Below, piece after piece: positions 7,279 to 15,377 of a stretch of DNA of 64,000 bases. Origin of the DNA: Pseudonocardia alaniniphila (GTDB taxonomy: Bacteria; Actinomycetota; Actinomycetes; Mycobacteriales; Pseudonocardiaceae); contig NZ_JAKXMK010000016.1 in the NCBI RefSeq assembly GCF_022524485.1, positions 186,001-250,000 on the forward strand, given 5' to 3'. Every line of letters begins with the position of its first letter. The stretch's first letter is position 1. The notes under the pieces were generated by a model. That model searched no databases. It was given only the letters and a program-made list of their open reading frames with translations, and was not told the DNA's origin. The position numbers and the translations under genes are program-made.

Positions 7279-9435
7279 GTGACCGAGCCACAGGCCGTCC
7301 GCTGGGAGCGCGGCGAGGACGGGATTGTCGTCGTCACCCTCGACGACCCCGGCCGCAGCGCCAACACGATGAACGAGCGGTACGTCGCCGCGATGGGTGC
7401 GTGTGTCGACGCGCTCGTCGCCGACAAGGAGAACATCACCGGCGTGATCATCACGTCGGCGAAGAAGACGTTCTTCGCAGGCGGTGACCTCGACTCGATG
7501 AGCAAGGCCACAGAGGCCGACGCCGGGGCGGTCATGGAGAACTCCATGACCGTCAAGAAGCAGCTCCGCAGGCTGGAGACCCTCGGCCGTCCGGTGGTCG
7601 CCGCGATGAACGGCACCGCGCTCGGCGGCGGTCTGGAGATCGGGCTGGCCTGCCACCACCGCATCGGGCTCGACGCTCCCAAGGTGGTCTACGGACTGCC
7701 CGAGGTGACGCTCGGCCTGCTGCCCGGTGGCGGCGGGGTCGTGCGGATCACCCGGATGCTCGGCATCGCCGACGGCTTCATGAAGGTGCTGGCGCAGGGC
7801 CAGCGGCACAAGCCCGCTGCCGCGGTCGAGATCGGCATCGTCGACGAGCTCGCCGCCGGCCACGAGGAGATGCTCGACAAGGCGCGGGCCTGGATCGCCG
7901 CCAACCCCGACGCCGCACAGCCGTGGGACAAGCCGGGGTACAAGGTGCCCGGCGGCACCCCGGCCACGCCGAAGCTCGCCGCGATGCTCCCGGCGTTCCC
8001 CGCCAACCTGCGCAAGCAGCTCAAGGGCGCCCCGATGCCGGCCCCGCGCAACATCCTCGCCGCGGCGGTGGAGAGCACCCAGGTCGACATCGACACCGCC
8101 TTCCGCATCGAGGCGCGCTACTTCGTCGAGCTGGTCACCGGTCAGGTCTCGAAGAACATGACCAAGGCGTTCTTCTACGACCTGCAGGCCATCAACGGCG
8201 GGAAGTCCCGTCCCGAGGGCTACGACAAGTGGCAGCCGCGCAAGGTCGCGGTGCTCGGCGCCGGGATGATGGGCGCGGGCATCGCGTACTCCTGCGCGCT
8301 CTCGGGCTGGGAGGTCGTGCTCAAGGACGTCTCGCTGGAGGCGGCGGAGAAGGGCAAGACCTACTCCGAGGGCCTCGTCGCCAAGGGCGTCAAGCGCGGG
8401 AAGACCACCCTGGAGAAGGGTGAGGCGCTGCTGCAGCGCATCACCCCGACCGGTGACTACAACGACCTCGCGGGCTGCGACATCGTGATCGAGGCGGTGT
8501 TCGAGTCGGTGCAGCTCAAGCAGGAGGTCTTCCGCGAGGCCGCCAAGTACATCGAGCCCGACGCGCTGCTGTGCTCCAACACCTCGACGCTGCCGATCAC
8601 CGAGCTCGCCGCTGGTGTCGACCGCCCGGGTGACTTCATCGGGCTGCACTTCTTCTCCCCGGTGGACAAGATGCCGCTCGTCGAGATCATCCGCGGCGAG
8701 CGCACGTCCGACGCCACCCTCGCCAAGGCGTTCGACGTGACGATCGGGCTGAAGAAGACCCCGATCGTCGTCAACGACAGCCGCGGCTTCTTCACCAGCC
8801 GCGTGATCGGCACCTTCCTCAACGAGGGCGTCGCGATGCTCGGCGAGGGCATCGACCCGCAGACGATCGAGCAGGCGTCGGCGCAGGCCGGCTACCCGGC
8901 CCCGGTGCTGCAGCTGATGGACGAGCTGACGCTCACGCTGCCGCAGAAGATCCGCAACGAGTCGCGCGCGGCGTTCGAGGCGGCGGGCGGCACGTGGAAG
9001 GGGCACCCGGCCGAGGCCGTGATCGACCGGCTGGTCGGGGATTTCGACCGCAAGGGCAAGAGCTCGGGTGCGGGCTTCTACGAGTACGCCGAGGGCAAGC
9101 GGGTGCGGCTGTGGCCGGGCCTGCGTACCGAGCTCGGGGCGACGAACCACGACGTCGACCTGCACGAGCTCGCCGAGCGGATGCTCTTCGTCGAGGCGAT
9201 CGAGACGCAGAAGTGTCTCGACGAGGGCGTGCTCACCTCGGTGCCCGACGCCAACATCGGCTCGATCTTCGGCATCGGTTTCCCTGCCTGGACGGGCGGG
9301 GTCGCGCAGTACGTCGAGGGCTACCCGGGCGGCGTGGCCGGATTCGTCGCGCGGGCTGATGAGTTCGCACGCAAGTACGGCGAGCGCTTCCAGGTGCCGG
9401 AGAGCCTCCGCAAGCGGACGGCCGACGCCGCCTGA
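7279..9435 (+). CDS. fadB: Multifunctional fatty acid oxidation protein: enoyl-CoA hydratase / 3-hydroxyacyl-CoA dehydrogenase
   Basis: 718 residues from GTG. Residues about 1-190 are a crotonase domain with FFAGGDL, NGTALGGGLEIGLAC and the Glu of GLPEVTLGLLPGGGG. From residue about 322 a Rossmann domain begins, KVAVLGAGMMGAGIAYSCA. The dehydrogenase signature DxxxxxVFESVQLK and the catalytic-region IGLHFFSPVDKMPLVEII follow. Two C-terminal 3HCDH domains end the protein, including SSGAGFYEY. It converts enoyl-CoA to 3-ketoacyl-CoA for the upstream thiolase. Length and domain order match actinobacterial FadB. Confidence 0.95.
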   Translation: MTEPQAVRWERGEDGIVVVTLDDPGRSANTMNERYVAAMGACVDALVADKENITGVIITSAKKTFFAGGDLDSMSKATEADAGAVMENSMTVKKQLRRLETLGRPVVAAMNGTALGGGLEIGLACHHRIGLDAPKVVYGLPEVTLGLLPGGGGVVRITRMLGIADGFMKVLAQGQRHKPAAAVEIGIVDELAAGHEEMLDKARAWIAANPDAAQPWDKPGYKVPGGTPATPKLAAMLPAFPANLRKQLKGAPMPAPRNILAAAVESTQVDIDTAFRIEARYFVELVTGQVSKNMTKAFFYDLQAINGGKSRPEGYDKWQPRKVAVLGAGMMGAGIAYSCALSGWEVVLKDVSLEAAEKGKTYSEGLVAKGVKRGKTTLEKGEALLQRITPTGDYNDLAGCDIVIEAVFESVQLKQEVFREAAKYIEPDALLCSNTSTLPITELAAGVDRPGDFIGLHFFSPVDKMPLVEIIRGERTSDATLAKAFDVTIGLKKTPIVVNDSRGFFTSRVIGTFLNEGVAMLGEGIDPQTIEQASAQAGYPAPVLQLMDELTLTLPQKIRNESRAAFEAAGGTWKGHPAEAVIDRLVGDFDRKGKSSGAGFYEYAEGKRVRLWPGLRTELGATNHDVDLHELAERMLFVEAIETQKCLDEGVLTSVPDANIGSIFGIGFPAWTGGVAQYVEGYPGGVAGFVARADEFARKYGERFQVPESLRKRTADAA

Positions 9436-9443
9436 CGCGTCGA

Positions 9444-9490
9444 ACGAGCGGCACTCTCGCCCGAACCTAATGGGGCAGAGTGCCGCTCGT
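9444..9490. terminator. Bidirectional terminator between fadB and the GCL-like gene
   Basis: Perfect 14-base arms ACGAGCGGCACTCT (9444-9457) and its inverse (9477-9490) enclose a 19-base loop. The hairpin lies between convergent genes and overlaps the last codons of the minus-strand gene. The CGGCACTCTCG part recurs near 24799-24809, so it may come from a dispersed repeat. Confidence 0.7.
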
Positions 9491-10555
9491 CGCATCCGAT
9501 ACGACGGCGGCGAGATCGCCGGTGCGCTCCCATACCTTGCGTTGCCTGCTTGCGCCTGTGCCGCGCTCCAGCAGGCCTTTCAGCAGCTCGTGAACCGTGT
9601 CGTGGTCGCCTGCTTCCTCCAGCGCCGGTCGCACGTGCTCGATCAGCCGTCCGACCACGTCTTCGGCAGGAGCGGGGCGCCAGGTTCCCGGATCGAGCAG
9701 GTCGCCCTCCATCCCGGAGCGACCGGCGCGCCACGCGGCGAGCCGGAGCACCTCGGTGCGCACCGGGTCGGGCTCCTCGCCCGCTCGCCAGGCTTGTATC
9801 GCGGTCTGGACGAGCGCGCGCGTGAGCGCCGCGACCAGCACGGCGTCGTCGGGTTCCCGGCACACGTCGGCCACGCGTATCTCGACCGTCGGGTGCTGCC
9901 GCGACAGGCGGGCGTCGAGGTAGAGCATCCCCTCGTCCAGCACCGTCCCGGTGGCGAGCACCGAGTCGACGAACCGCCGGTAGGCGGCGACGGAGCCGAA
10001 CGGCCCGTACGGGCCCGCGGACGGCCACCGCCCCCAGACCTGGCTGCGGTAGCTGGCGTAGCCGGAGTCCTCGCCGAGCCAGAACGGGGAGTTCGCGCTC
10101 ACCGCGATGAGCGGGGCCAGCCAGGGCCGGATCCGGTCCAGGACGGCGACGCCCTCCTCCGCGGACTCGATCGCCACATGGACGTGGCACCCGCAGGTGA
10201 GCTGCTCGTAGGCCGTACGTCCGAAGCGGCGGGCCATCTCCTCGTAGCGGCGCGACGGGGAGACGGTCGGTTCCACCGGGAGCGGGGATGTGGCCAGCGC
10301 GGCGAGAGCCACCCCGACGTCACCTGCCGCGCTCGCAGCGGTCGACCGTGCCGAGCGCAGCTCCGCCCCCAGCTGGTCGAGGGTGTGGCAGGGCTTCGTG
10401 CCGGTCTCCAGCTGCTCGCGGTGCAGCTCTCCGGTCAGCTCGTCCTCGTCGGAGTCGGTGACGGCGAGCGCCACGTTGCCGACCGCTCGCGGCCGACCGG
10501 TCTCCGCGTCGACCAGCAGGAACTCCTCCTCGACACCGACTGTCCGCACGTTCAC
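9467..10555 (-). CDS. Carboxylate-amine ligase, YbdK/glutamate-cysteine ligase 2 family
   Basis: 362 residues from the GTG at 10555, chosen because family members begin close to RTVGVEEEFLLVD. An upstream GTG at 10600 would add 15 residues. Motifs: the VGVEEEF metal/ATP-binding glutamates (residues 9-11), LEQ-type TGELHREQLETGTKPC, the YEQLTCGCHVHVAI segment, and TVEIRVADVC. These ATP-grasp-like enzymes make a gamma-glutamyl bond; weak glutamate-cysteine ligase activity is known for YbdK. In a mycothiol organism the substrate need not be cysteine. It diverges from the DedA gene. Confidence 0.85.
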   Translation of the reverse strand: MNVRTVGVEEEFLLVDAETGRPRAVGNVALAVTDSDEDELTGELHREQLETGTKPCHTLDQLGAELRSARSTAASAAGDVGVALAALATSPLPVEPTVSPSRRYEEMARRFGRTAYEQLTCGCHVHVAIESAEEGVAVLDRIRPWLAPLIAVSANSPFWLGEDSGYASYRSQVWGRWPSAGPYGPFGSVAAYRRFVDSVLATGTVLDEGMLYLDARLSRQHPTVEIRVADVCREPDDAVLVAALTRALVQTAIQAWRAGEEPDPVRTEVLRLAAWRAGRSGMEGDLLDPGTWRPAPAEDVVGRLIEHVRPALEEAGDHDTVHELLKGLLERGTGASRQRKVWERTGDLAAVVSDATSGTLPH

Positions 10556-10661
10556 GCGCAGAAGTATGGCGCTCTCGACGAGATCCGCTCGGTGTGGCAC
10601 GGCCGGGTGGACGCACCTCGTACGGGCGGTTGAAGCGGGATCTATCGGGCATCATGGACAT

Positions 10662-11270
10662 GTGGCCGACTGGGTGTTCGGGATCGTCGACCGTCTCGGA
10701 GCAGTCGGTGTGGGGCTCCTCATCCTGCTCGAGAACCTGATTCCACCGATCCCGTCCGAGGTCATCCTTCCCCTGGCGGGGTTCCGCGCGCGCACCGGAG
10801 CGCTGAGCGTCCTCACCGTGTGGCCTGCGGCGACCGCCGGTTCGGTGCTGGGGGCGCTGGTGCTCTACGGCCTCGGCGCCTGGCTCGGTTACGACCGTCT
10901 CCACCGCTTGGCCGACCGTCGCTGGTTCGTGCTCGCGAGCCAGAAGGACATCGAGCGGGGGCACCAGCTGTTCGAGCGACACGGGGGCAAGGTGGTGCTG
11001 CTCGCCCGGTGTGTCCCACTCGTGCGCAGCATCGTGTCGATCCCCGCGGGCGTCTCCGGTATGCCGCTGGGCAGGTTCGTGCTGCTCACGGCCATCGGCA
11101 GCGGGGTGTGGAACGCGGTGTTCATCGGGCTCGGGTGGGTGCTCGGCGAGAACTGGGACCACGTGGAGGGCTGGCTCGGGCCGGTCGGCTACGTGGTGCT
11201 CGGCCTCCTCGTCGTCGGGTTGGTGATCCTCGTGGTGCGTCGGATTCGCGCCCGCGCCCTCGTTTCCTGA
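10662..11270 (+). CDS. DedA family membrane protein (VTT domain)
   Basis: 202 residues from GTG, giving VADWVFGIVDRLGAVG. Signatures: the ENLIPPIPSEVILPLAGF segment near residues 23-40, the amphipathic re-entrant loop, and the RCVPLVRSIVSIPAGVSGMP motif whose arginines are essential in this family. About five hydrophobic segments are seen. DedA/VTT proteins move phospholipids or lipid carriers across the membrane and support membrane homeostasis. The next gene, 131 bp downstream, is unrelated. Confidence 0.88.
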   Translation: MADWVFGIVDRLGAVGVGLLILLENLIPPIPSEVILPLAGFRARTGALSVLTVWPAATAGSVLGALVLYGLGAWLGYDRLHRLADRRWFVLASQKDIERGHQLFERHGGKVVLLARCVPLVRSIVSIPAGVSGMPLGRFVLLTAIGSGVWNAVFIGLGWVLGENWDHVEGWLGPVGYVVLGLLVVGLVILVVRRIRARALVS

Positions 11271-11401
11271 CCAGCATGTTCGGCCGTTCGGCGGCGCAGG
11301 TGCGTCCGAATGTCGGCCACTCTGCCCCCCGGCTTGCCCTGCCACCGCGCTCTGGGTCAAGCTTCCGCGCCGGTTGCCGTTTCGGGCCGGTAGTCGGCCG
11401 G

Positions 11402-12205
11402 ATGATCGAGGTGGACGTGACGACGGAGCAGGAGTGGGCCGAGGACCGGAAGCGGTTCGCCGCCGGCGGTTCGGACGGCTCCGCGGCCCTCGCAGATGCG
11501 GGCCCGCTCGCGCGGGAGTTCGTGGATCTCGCCGCGAAGCTCGTGGGTGAGGCGTCGGTGCACGGTGTGCTGCAGCGAGTCGTGGAGGCCGCTCGATCCG
11601 CGGTGCAGGGTGCCGACCTCGTCAGCGTCACGCTGCGGGCGCCGGGCGGCTTCCACACGCCCGTCGAGACCGATCCGCTGGCCACCGAGCTCGACGAGGT
11701 GCAGTACCGCCTCGACGAGGGTCCGTGTGTGGAGGCCACCCGCATGGCCGGGCTCGGGATGACCTACTGCTCCGACCTCGGCAACTGCCCCGAGTTTCCC
11801 CGGTTCGGGCGCGCCGCCGTCGGCATGGGTGTGGGCAGCATCCTCGCGGTGGGCATGTTCCCCCACGGCGGCGACGCTCCGCGGATGGGCGCGCTGAACA
11901 TCTACTCGCACGAGGTCGGTGGCCTCGACGAGCAGGACCGGGAGATCGCGCTCGTGCTGGCGGCGCACGCGTCCACGGCGCTCGCGGCCACCATGGCGTG
12001 CACGGCCGCCGACCTGGAGGCCGCGCAGCTGCGTGAGGCCCTGAACACGCGCGACATCATCGGCCAGGCCAAGGGCATCCTCATGGAGCGCCGCAAGATC
12101 TCCGCCGACGAGGCGTTCGACCTGCTGCGCTCGGCCTCGCAGTCGCTGAACATGAAGCTCACCAAGGTGGCACAGACGTTCGTGGAGCGGCGTGCGGACA
12201 TCTGA
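11402..12205 (+). CDS. GAF and ANTAR domain-containing regulator
   Basis: 267 residues from the ATG giving MIEVDVTTEQEW. Residues about 40-195 form a GAF sensor domain (VQGADLVSVTLRAPGG, LDEGPCVEATRMAG). Residues about 205-262 are an ANTAR RNA-binding domain with the conserved IIGQAKGILMERRKISADEAFDLLRSAS motif. ANTAR proteins bind paired hexaloop hairpins in nascent RNA and block termination. GAF-ANTAR proteins of this architecture are common in actinobacteria and usually have no linked histidine kinase. No candidate two-hairpin target was recognised nearby. Confidence 0.9.
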   Translation: MIEVDVTTEQEWAEDRKRFAAGGSDGSAALADAGPLAREFVDLAAKLVGEASVHGVLQRVVEAARSAVQGADLVSVTLRAPGGFHTPVETDPLATELDEVQYRLDEGPCVEATRMAGLGMTYCSDLGNCPEFPRFGRAAVGMGVGSILAVGMFPHGGDAPRMGALNIYSHEVGGLDEQDREIALVLAAHASTALAATMACTAADLEAAQLREALNTRDIIGQAKGILMERRKISADEAFDLLRSASQSLNMKLTKVAQTFVERRADI

Positions 12206-12211
12206 ACGCAC

Positions 12212-13045
12212 ATGATCCGTCTTGCCGGTGTCCGCAAGCGCTACCGCGGCAGGCTCGAGGTGCTCGCCGGCGTCGACCTCGAGTTGACGCCGGGGCGCCC
12301 CGTGGCAGTCGTCGGCGGCAACGGCACCGGCAAGTCCACGCTCCTGCGGATCGTCGCCGGGTGCGCCGCCCCGACGGCGGGAACGGTCTCGGGCCGGCCG
12401 AAGGTCGTCGGGTTCCTGCCCGGCGCGTTCCCGGCATCCCCGCGGATGCCCGTCCGGGCGTACCTACGCCACATGGCGGCGCTGCACGGTGTTCGCGCCG
12501 CGGACGCCGCACGTGGCGCCGGCGCATTGCTCGACGCCCTTCGCTTCACCGGTGACCTGGACGATCCGGTCGCACGGCTCTCGACGGGCAATGCGCAGAA
12601 GGTGGGCCTCACCCAAGCCCTGACCTGCCGTGCAGAGCTTCTGGTGCTCGACGAACCGTGGTCCAACCTGGACACGTCGGCGGCCGCCGCGCTCGACGCC
12701 CGGCTCGGCGCCGAGCTCGCCCGCGGGGCCGGAATGCTCCTCGCCGACCACACAGGACGTGCCGGCGCGCTGCCCGCGGCCACGGTGCTGCGTCTCGCCG
12801 ACGGCGTGCTGAGCCCTGCCACGGGCGAGAGCGGCGCGCATGCGATCGGGCACACGGTGGTGGAGCTGCTCTGTCCCGACGGCACGGCCGACGTCCTGCG
12901 CCGCCTCCCGCCGGTGGACGACTTCCGCACCGGGCCGGGCCGGCTCGTCGTGCGGGTGCCCGCCCGCCATGGCGACGCCCTGCTCGCCGCAGCGCTCGCC
13001 GCCGGCTGCTCGGTGGTCGGTGTGCGGCGGGACGGACGCTCCTAG
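12212..13045 (+). CDS. ABC transporter ATP-binding protein (orphan)
   Basis: 277 residues. Walker A is GGNGTGKST (about residues 35-43) and Walker B is LLVLDEP (about 147). The signature motif reads LSTGNAQK instead of the usual LSGGQ, a substitution seen in some exporters. No permease gene is adjacent: the next genes encode a GntR regulator and a complete ATPase/permease pair of their own. The start lies 6 bp after the GAF-ANTAR stop, so the two may share a transcript. Substrate and partner are unknown. Confidence 0.85.
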   Translation: MIRLAGVRKRYRGRLEVLAGVDLELTPGRPVAVVGGNGTGKSTLLRIVAGCAAPTAGTVSGRPKVVGFLPGAFPASPRMPVRAYLRHMAALHGVRAADAARGAGALLDALRFTGDLDDPVARLSTGNAQKVGLTQALTCRAELLVLDEPWSNLDTSAAAALDARLGAELARGAGMLLADHTGRAGALPAATVLRLADGVLSPATGESGAHAIGHTVVELLCPDGTADVLRRLPPVDDFRTGPGRLVVRVPARHGDALLAAALAAGCSVVGVRRDGRS

Positions 13046-13172
13046 CCGTCACGGCCTGCGGCGGCTGCCGGTCCGGCCGCGCCGCTGATCTCCCATGTTG
13101 TCGATTGACAAGGCGTCCCGTTACCGTCATGGTTAGCTACATGAGTAATGAACCGACGGACCGACGAGGTCG

Positions 13173-13544
13173 GTGGTCGGCGTGAAGGACGACGGGCGGC
13201 CGCTGTTCGCGCAGATCGCCGAGCAGATCGAGAGCCTGATCGTCGACGGATCACTGGCCGAGGAAGCACAGGTGCCTTCGACCAACGATCTGGCGGCCTT
13301 CCACCGGATCAACCCGGCCACGGCAGCGAAGGGCGTCAACCAGCTGGTGGCGGACGGGCTGCTCTACAAGAGACGAGGAATCGGAATGTTCGTCGCGACC
13401 GGGGCCCGGACGCAGTTGCTGGAGCGCCGCCGCGAGGACTTCGCGCGCCAATACCTGGCCCCGCTGCTGGTGGAGGCCCGCAAGCTCGGCATCGACGCCG
13501 AGCAGATCAAGAAGATGATCGATGTCTGGGGGGACCAGGGATGA
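13173..13544 (+). CDS. GntR family transcriptional regulator, YtrA subfamily
   Basis: 123 residues, typical of the short YtrA group that has only a winged helix and a dimerisation tail. The winged helix spans PLFAQIAEQIESLIVDGSLAEEAQVPSTNDLAAFHRINPATAAKGVNQLVADGLLYKRRGIGMFV. The tail LLERRREDFARQYLAPLLVEARKLGID is amphipathic. Either GTG at 13173 or the one at 13182 could start it. It leads an operon with an ABC ATPase and a membrane protein, the classic YtrA arrangement, and probably represses that operon until cell-envelope stress. Confidence 0.88.
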   Translation: MVGVKDDGRPLFAQIAEQIESLIVDGSLAEEAQVPSTNDLAAFHRINPATAAKGVNQLVADGLLYKRRGIGMFVATGARTQLLERRREDFARQYLAPLLVEARKLGIDAEQIKKMIDVWGDQG

Positions 13545-13629
13545 GCGAGCTTCCGAGCGAATCAGTGTCACAGCGCCCGCGCACGGTGACGTCTCCTGAT
13601 GGGCCGGCCGAGCGCAGCGAGGGCGAGCG

Positions 13630-14535
13630 ATGAGCGTCATCAGCATGAATGGCGTCACCAAGCGGTACGGCCAGGTCACCGCGCTGGACGGGGTGAGTGT
13701 CGAGCTGGCCGAGAATCAGATTCACGGCCTGCTCGGGCGCAACGGAGCCGGCAAGACCACGGTGATGCAGATCCTCACGGGCCAGGCTTTCGAGACCAGC
13801 GGCACGGTGGAGGTCTTCGGACAGCATCCCTACGAGAACGCCGCGGTGCTGAACCGTGTGTGTTTCATCAAGGAGAGCCAGAAGTATCCGGACACCTTCC
13901 GCGTCAAGCACGCCATTCGCGCCGCGGAGCTGCTCTTCCCGAACTGGGACGCCGCATTCGCCGCGGAGCTGATGGCCGACTTCGCCCTGCCGGGCAACCG
14001 TACGATCAAGAAGCTCTCGCGGGGGATGCTGTCGGCCGTCGGAGTGATCATCGGGCTGGCCTCGCGGGCTCCGCTGACGTTCTTCGACGAGCCCTACCTC
14101 GGCCTCGACGCCGTGGCGCGGCAGATGTTCTACGACCGGCTGCTCGCCGACTACGCCGAGCACCCTCGCACCGTCGTGCTGTCCACGCACCTGATCGACG
14201 AGGTCAGCGATCTGATCGAGCACGTCGTCCTGATCGACAAGGGACGGATTCTCATCGACGAGGACGCCGAGACGCTGCGTTCCCGCGCGGTCACCGTCAC
14301 CGGGCCACGAGCATCCGTCGAGTCGTTCGTCGCCGGGCGCACCGTGCTCCACCGCGAGGAGGTGGCCGGCTTCCTGCGCGCCACGGTCTCCGGCATTCCC
14401 GACCGTCCGAGCGTGGGCGGCCTCGACTTCGAGCCGGTGTCGCTGCAGCAGCTCGTGGTCCGCACGACGCAGCAGAACGTTCCGCGCAACGGGCAGCCGG
14501 TGGGTGCCGGCACCGGAGAAGGGGGTGCCCGATGA
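13630..14535 (+). CDS. ABC transporter ATP-binding protein (YtrB-like)
   Basis: 301 residues. Walker A is GRNGAGKTT (about residues 36-44). The Q-loop region is VCFIKESQKYPDTF, the signature is degenerate (KLSRGMLSAV), Walker B is LTFFDEPYLGLD, and the H-loop is VLSTHLIDEV. It sits 85 bp after the GntR gene and overlaps the permease start by 4 bases (ATGA). This ATPase would power the single downstream membrane protein. The substrate is unknown; related systems respond to cell-wall antibiotics. Confidence 0.9.
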   Translation: MSVISMNGVTKRYGQVTALDGVSVELAENQIHGLLGRNGAGKTTVMQILTGQAFETSGTVEVFGQHPYENAAVLNRVCFIKESQKYPDTFRVKHAIRAAELLFPNWDAAFAAELMADFALPGNRTIKKLSRGMLSAVGVIIGLASRAPLTFFDEPYLGLDAVARQMFYDRLLADYAEHPRTVVLSTHLIDEVSDLIEHVVLIDKGRILIDEDAETLRSRAVTVTGPRASVESFVAGRTVLHREEVAGFLRATVSGIPDRPSVGGLDFEPVSLQQLVVRTTQQNVPRNGQPVGAGTGEGGAR

Positions 14536-15230
14536 AGCGGGTGTTCGACGTCGCACGCATCCAGACGGTCAACTGGTTCTGGATCTTCGCCTTTCCGCCG
14601 CTGCTGCTCTTCTTGGTGTTGGTGCTCAACGTGGGGCTCTTCGCGGCCATCGGGGACGTGACACCACCGGAAGGCCGCACCACGGGGGCAGTGCTGTCGA
14701 TCTACATGGTCATGCTCATGGCGCACCTCCAGACGATGACGCAAGTCTTTCCTTTCGCCCTCGGCCTCAGCGTCACCCGGCGCGCCTTCTATGCAGGCAC
14801 GGGACTCGTGGTCGGGGCACAGTCGGTGCTCTTCGGTCTGCTTCTGCTGGTCATGGGGCTCATCGAGACGGCGACCGGTGGGTGGGGGACCAACCTCAAG
14901 TTCTTCGCCATCCCGTTCCTGATTCAGGACAACCTGCTTGCGCAATGGCTCGTGTACACCGTTCCGTTCGTTGCGCTCTCCGCGATCGGCGTGTTCATCG
15001 GCGTGGTCTTCAAGCGATGGGGTCAGCCCGGCGTCTACGCGCTGACCGTCGGCACGGTGTTGGTGCTGGCCGGTGCCGCGATCGTCGTCACCTGGCAGCG
15101 CTGGTGGCCTGCGGTCGGCTCGTTCTTCACCGATCAGTCGATCTTTTCCCTGCTGGTGGTCTACCCGCTGGTGATCGCGCTCGTGCTCGGTGGCGGAGGC
15201 TGGCTCGCGATCCGGCGCGCCACGCCGTAG
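14532..15230 (+). CDS. ABC transporter permease-like membrane protein
   Basis: 232 residues with about six hydrophobic segments: FWIFAFPPLLLFLVLVLNVGL, GAVLSIYMVMLMAHL, VVGAQSVLFGLLLLVMGLI, WLVYTVPFVALSAIGVFIGVV, VGTVLVLAGAAIVVTW and VVYPLVIALVLGGGGWLAI. The soluble loops are short. It is coupled to the upstream ATPase by an ATGA overlap and is the last gene of the GntR operon. No sequence signature names a substrate. Confidence 0.82.
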   Translation: MKRVFDVARIQTVNWFWIFAFPPLLLFLVLVLNVGLFAAIGDVTPPEGRTTGAVLSIYMVMLMAHLQTMTQVFPFALGLSVTRRAFYAGTGLVVGAQSVLFGLLLLVMGLIETATGGWGTNLKFFAIPFLIQDNLLAQWLVYTVPFVALSAIGVFIGVVFKRWGQPGVYALTVGTVLVLAGAAIVVTWQRWWPAVGSFFTDQSIFSLLVVYPLVIALVLGGGGWLAIRRATP

Positions 15231-15294
15231 CCCGCGCCGATCCGGACGATTCCCACCCCGCACACCGCAGTTTCTGCAGATTTATGCCCCATCT

Positions 15295-15337
15295 ATGGCC
15301 GGCCATCCGAACCTGTATTGGACGGATGGCCGGCCAT
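15295..15337. promoter_or_regulatory. Large inverted repeat and conserved promoter element upstream of cassette 1
   Basis: Perfect 15-base arms (15295-15309 and 15323-15337), each containing the palindrome ATGGCC|GGCCAT, flank a 13-base spacer. Positions 15295-15330 match 26189-26224, upstream of the second maleylacetate reductase, in 30 of 36 bases, including an unbroken GTATTGGACG. A shared LysR-type operator is the simplest reading. Confidence 0.72.
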
Positions 15338-15377
15338 CACGCATGGTGAAAGCAACTCGTGCCGTGGGGGAGCGACA

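Noticed and set aside
7129-9495. 788-residue minus-strand open frame opposite fadB
   Set aside because: Arg/His/Leu-rich shadow of fadB in high-GC DNA. No start signal or domain; the plus-strand gene is unambiguous.
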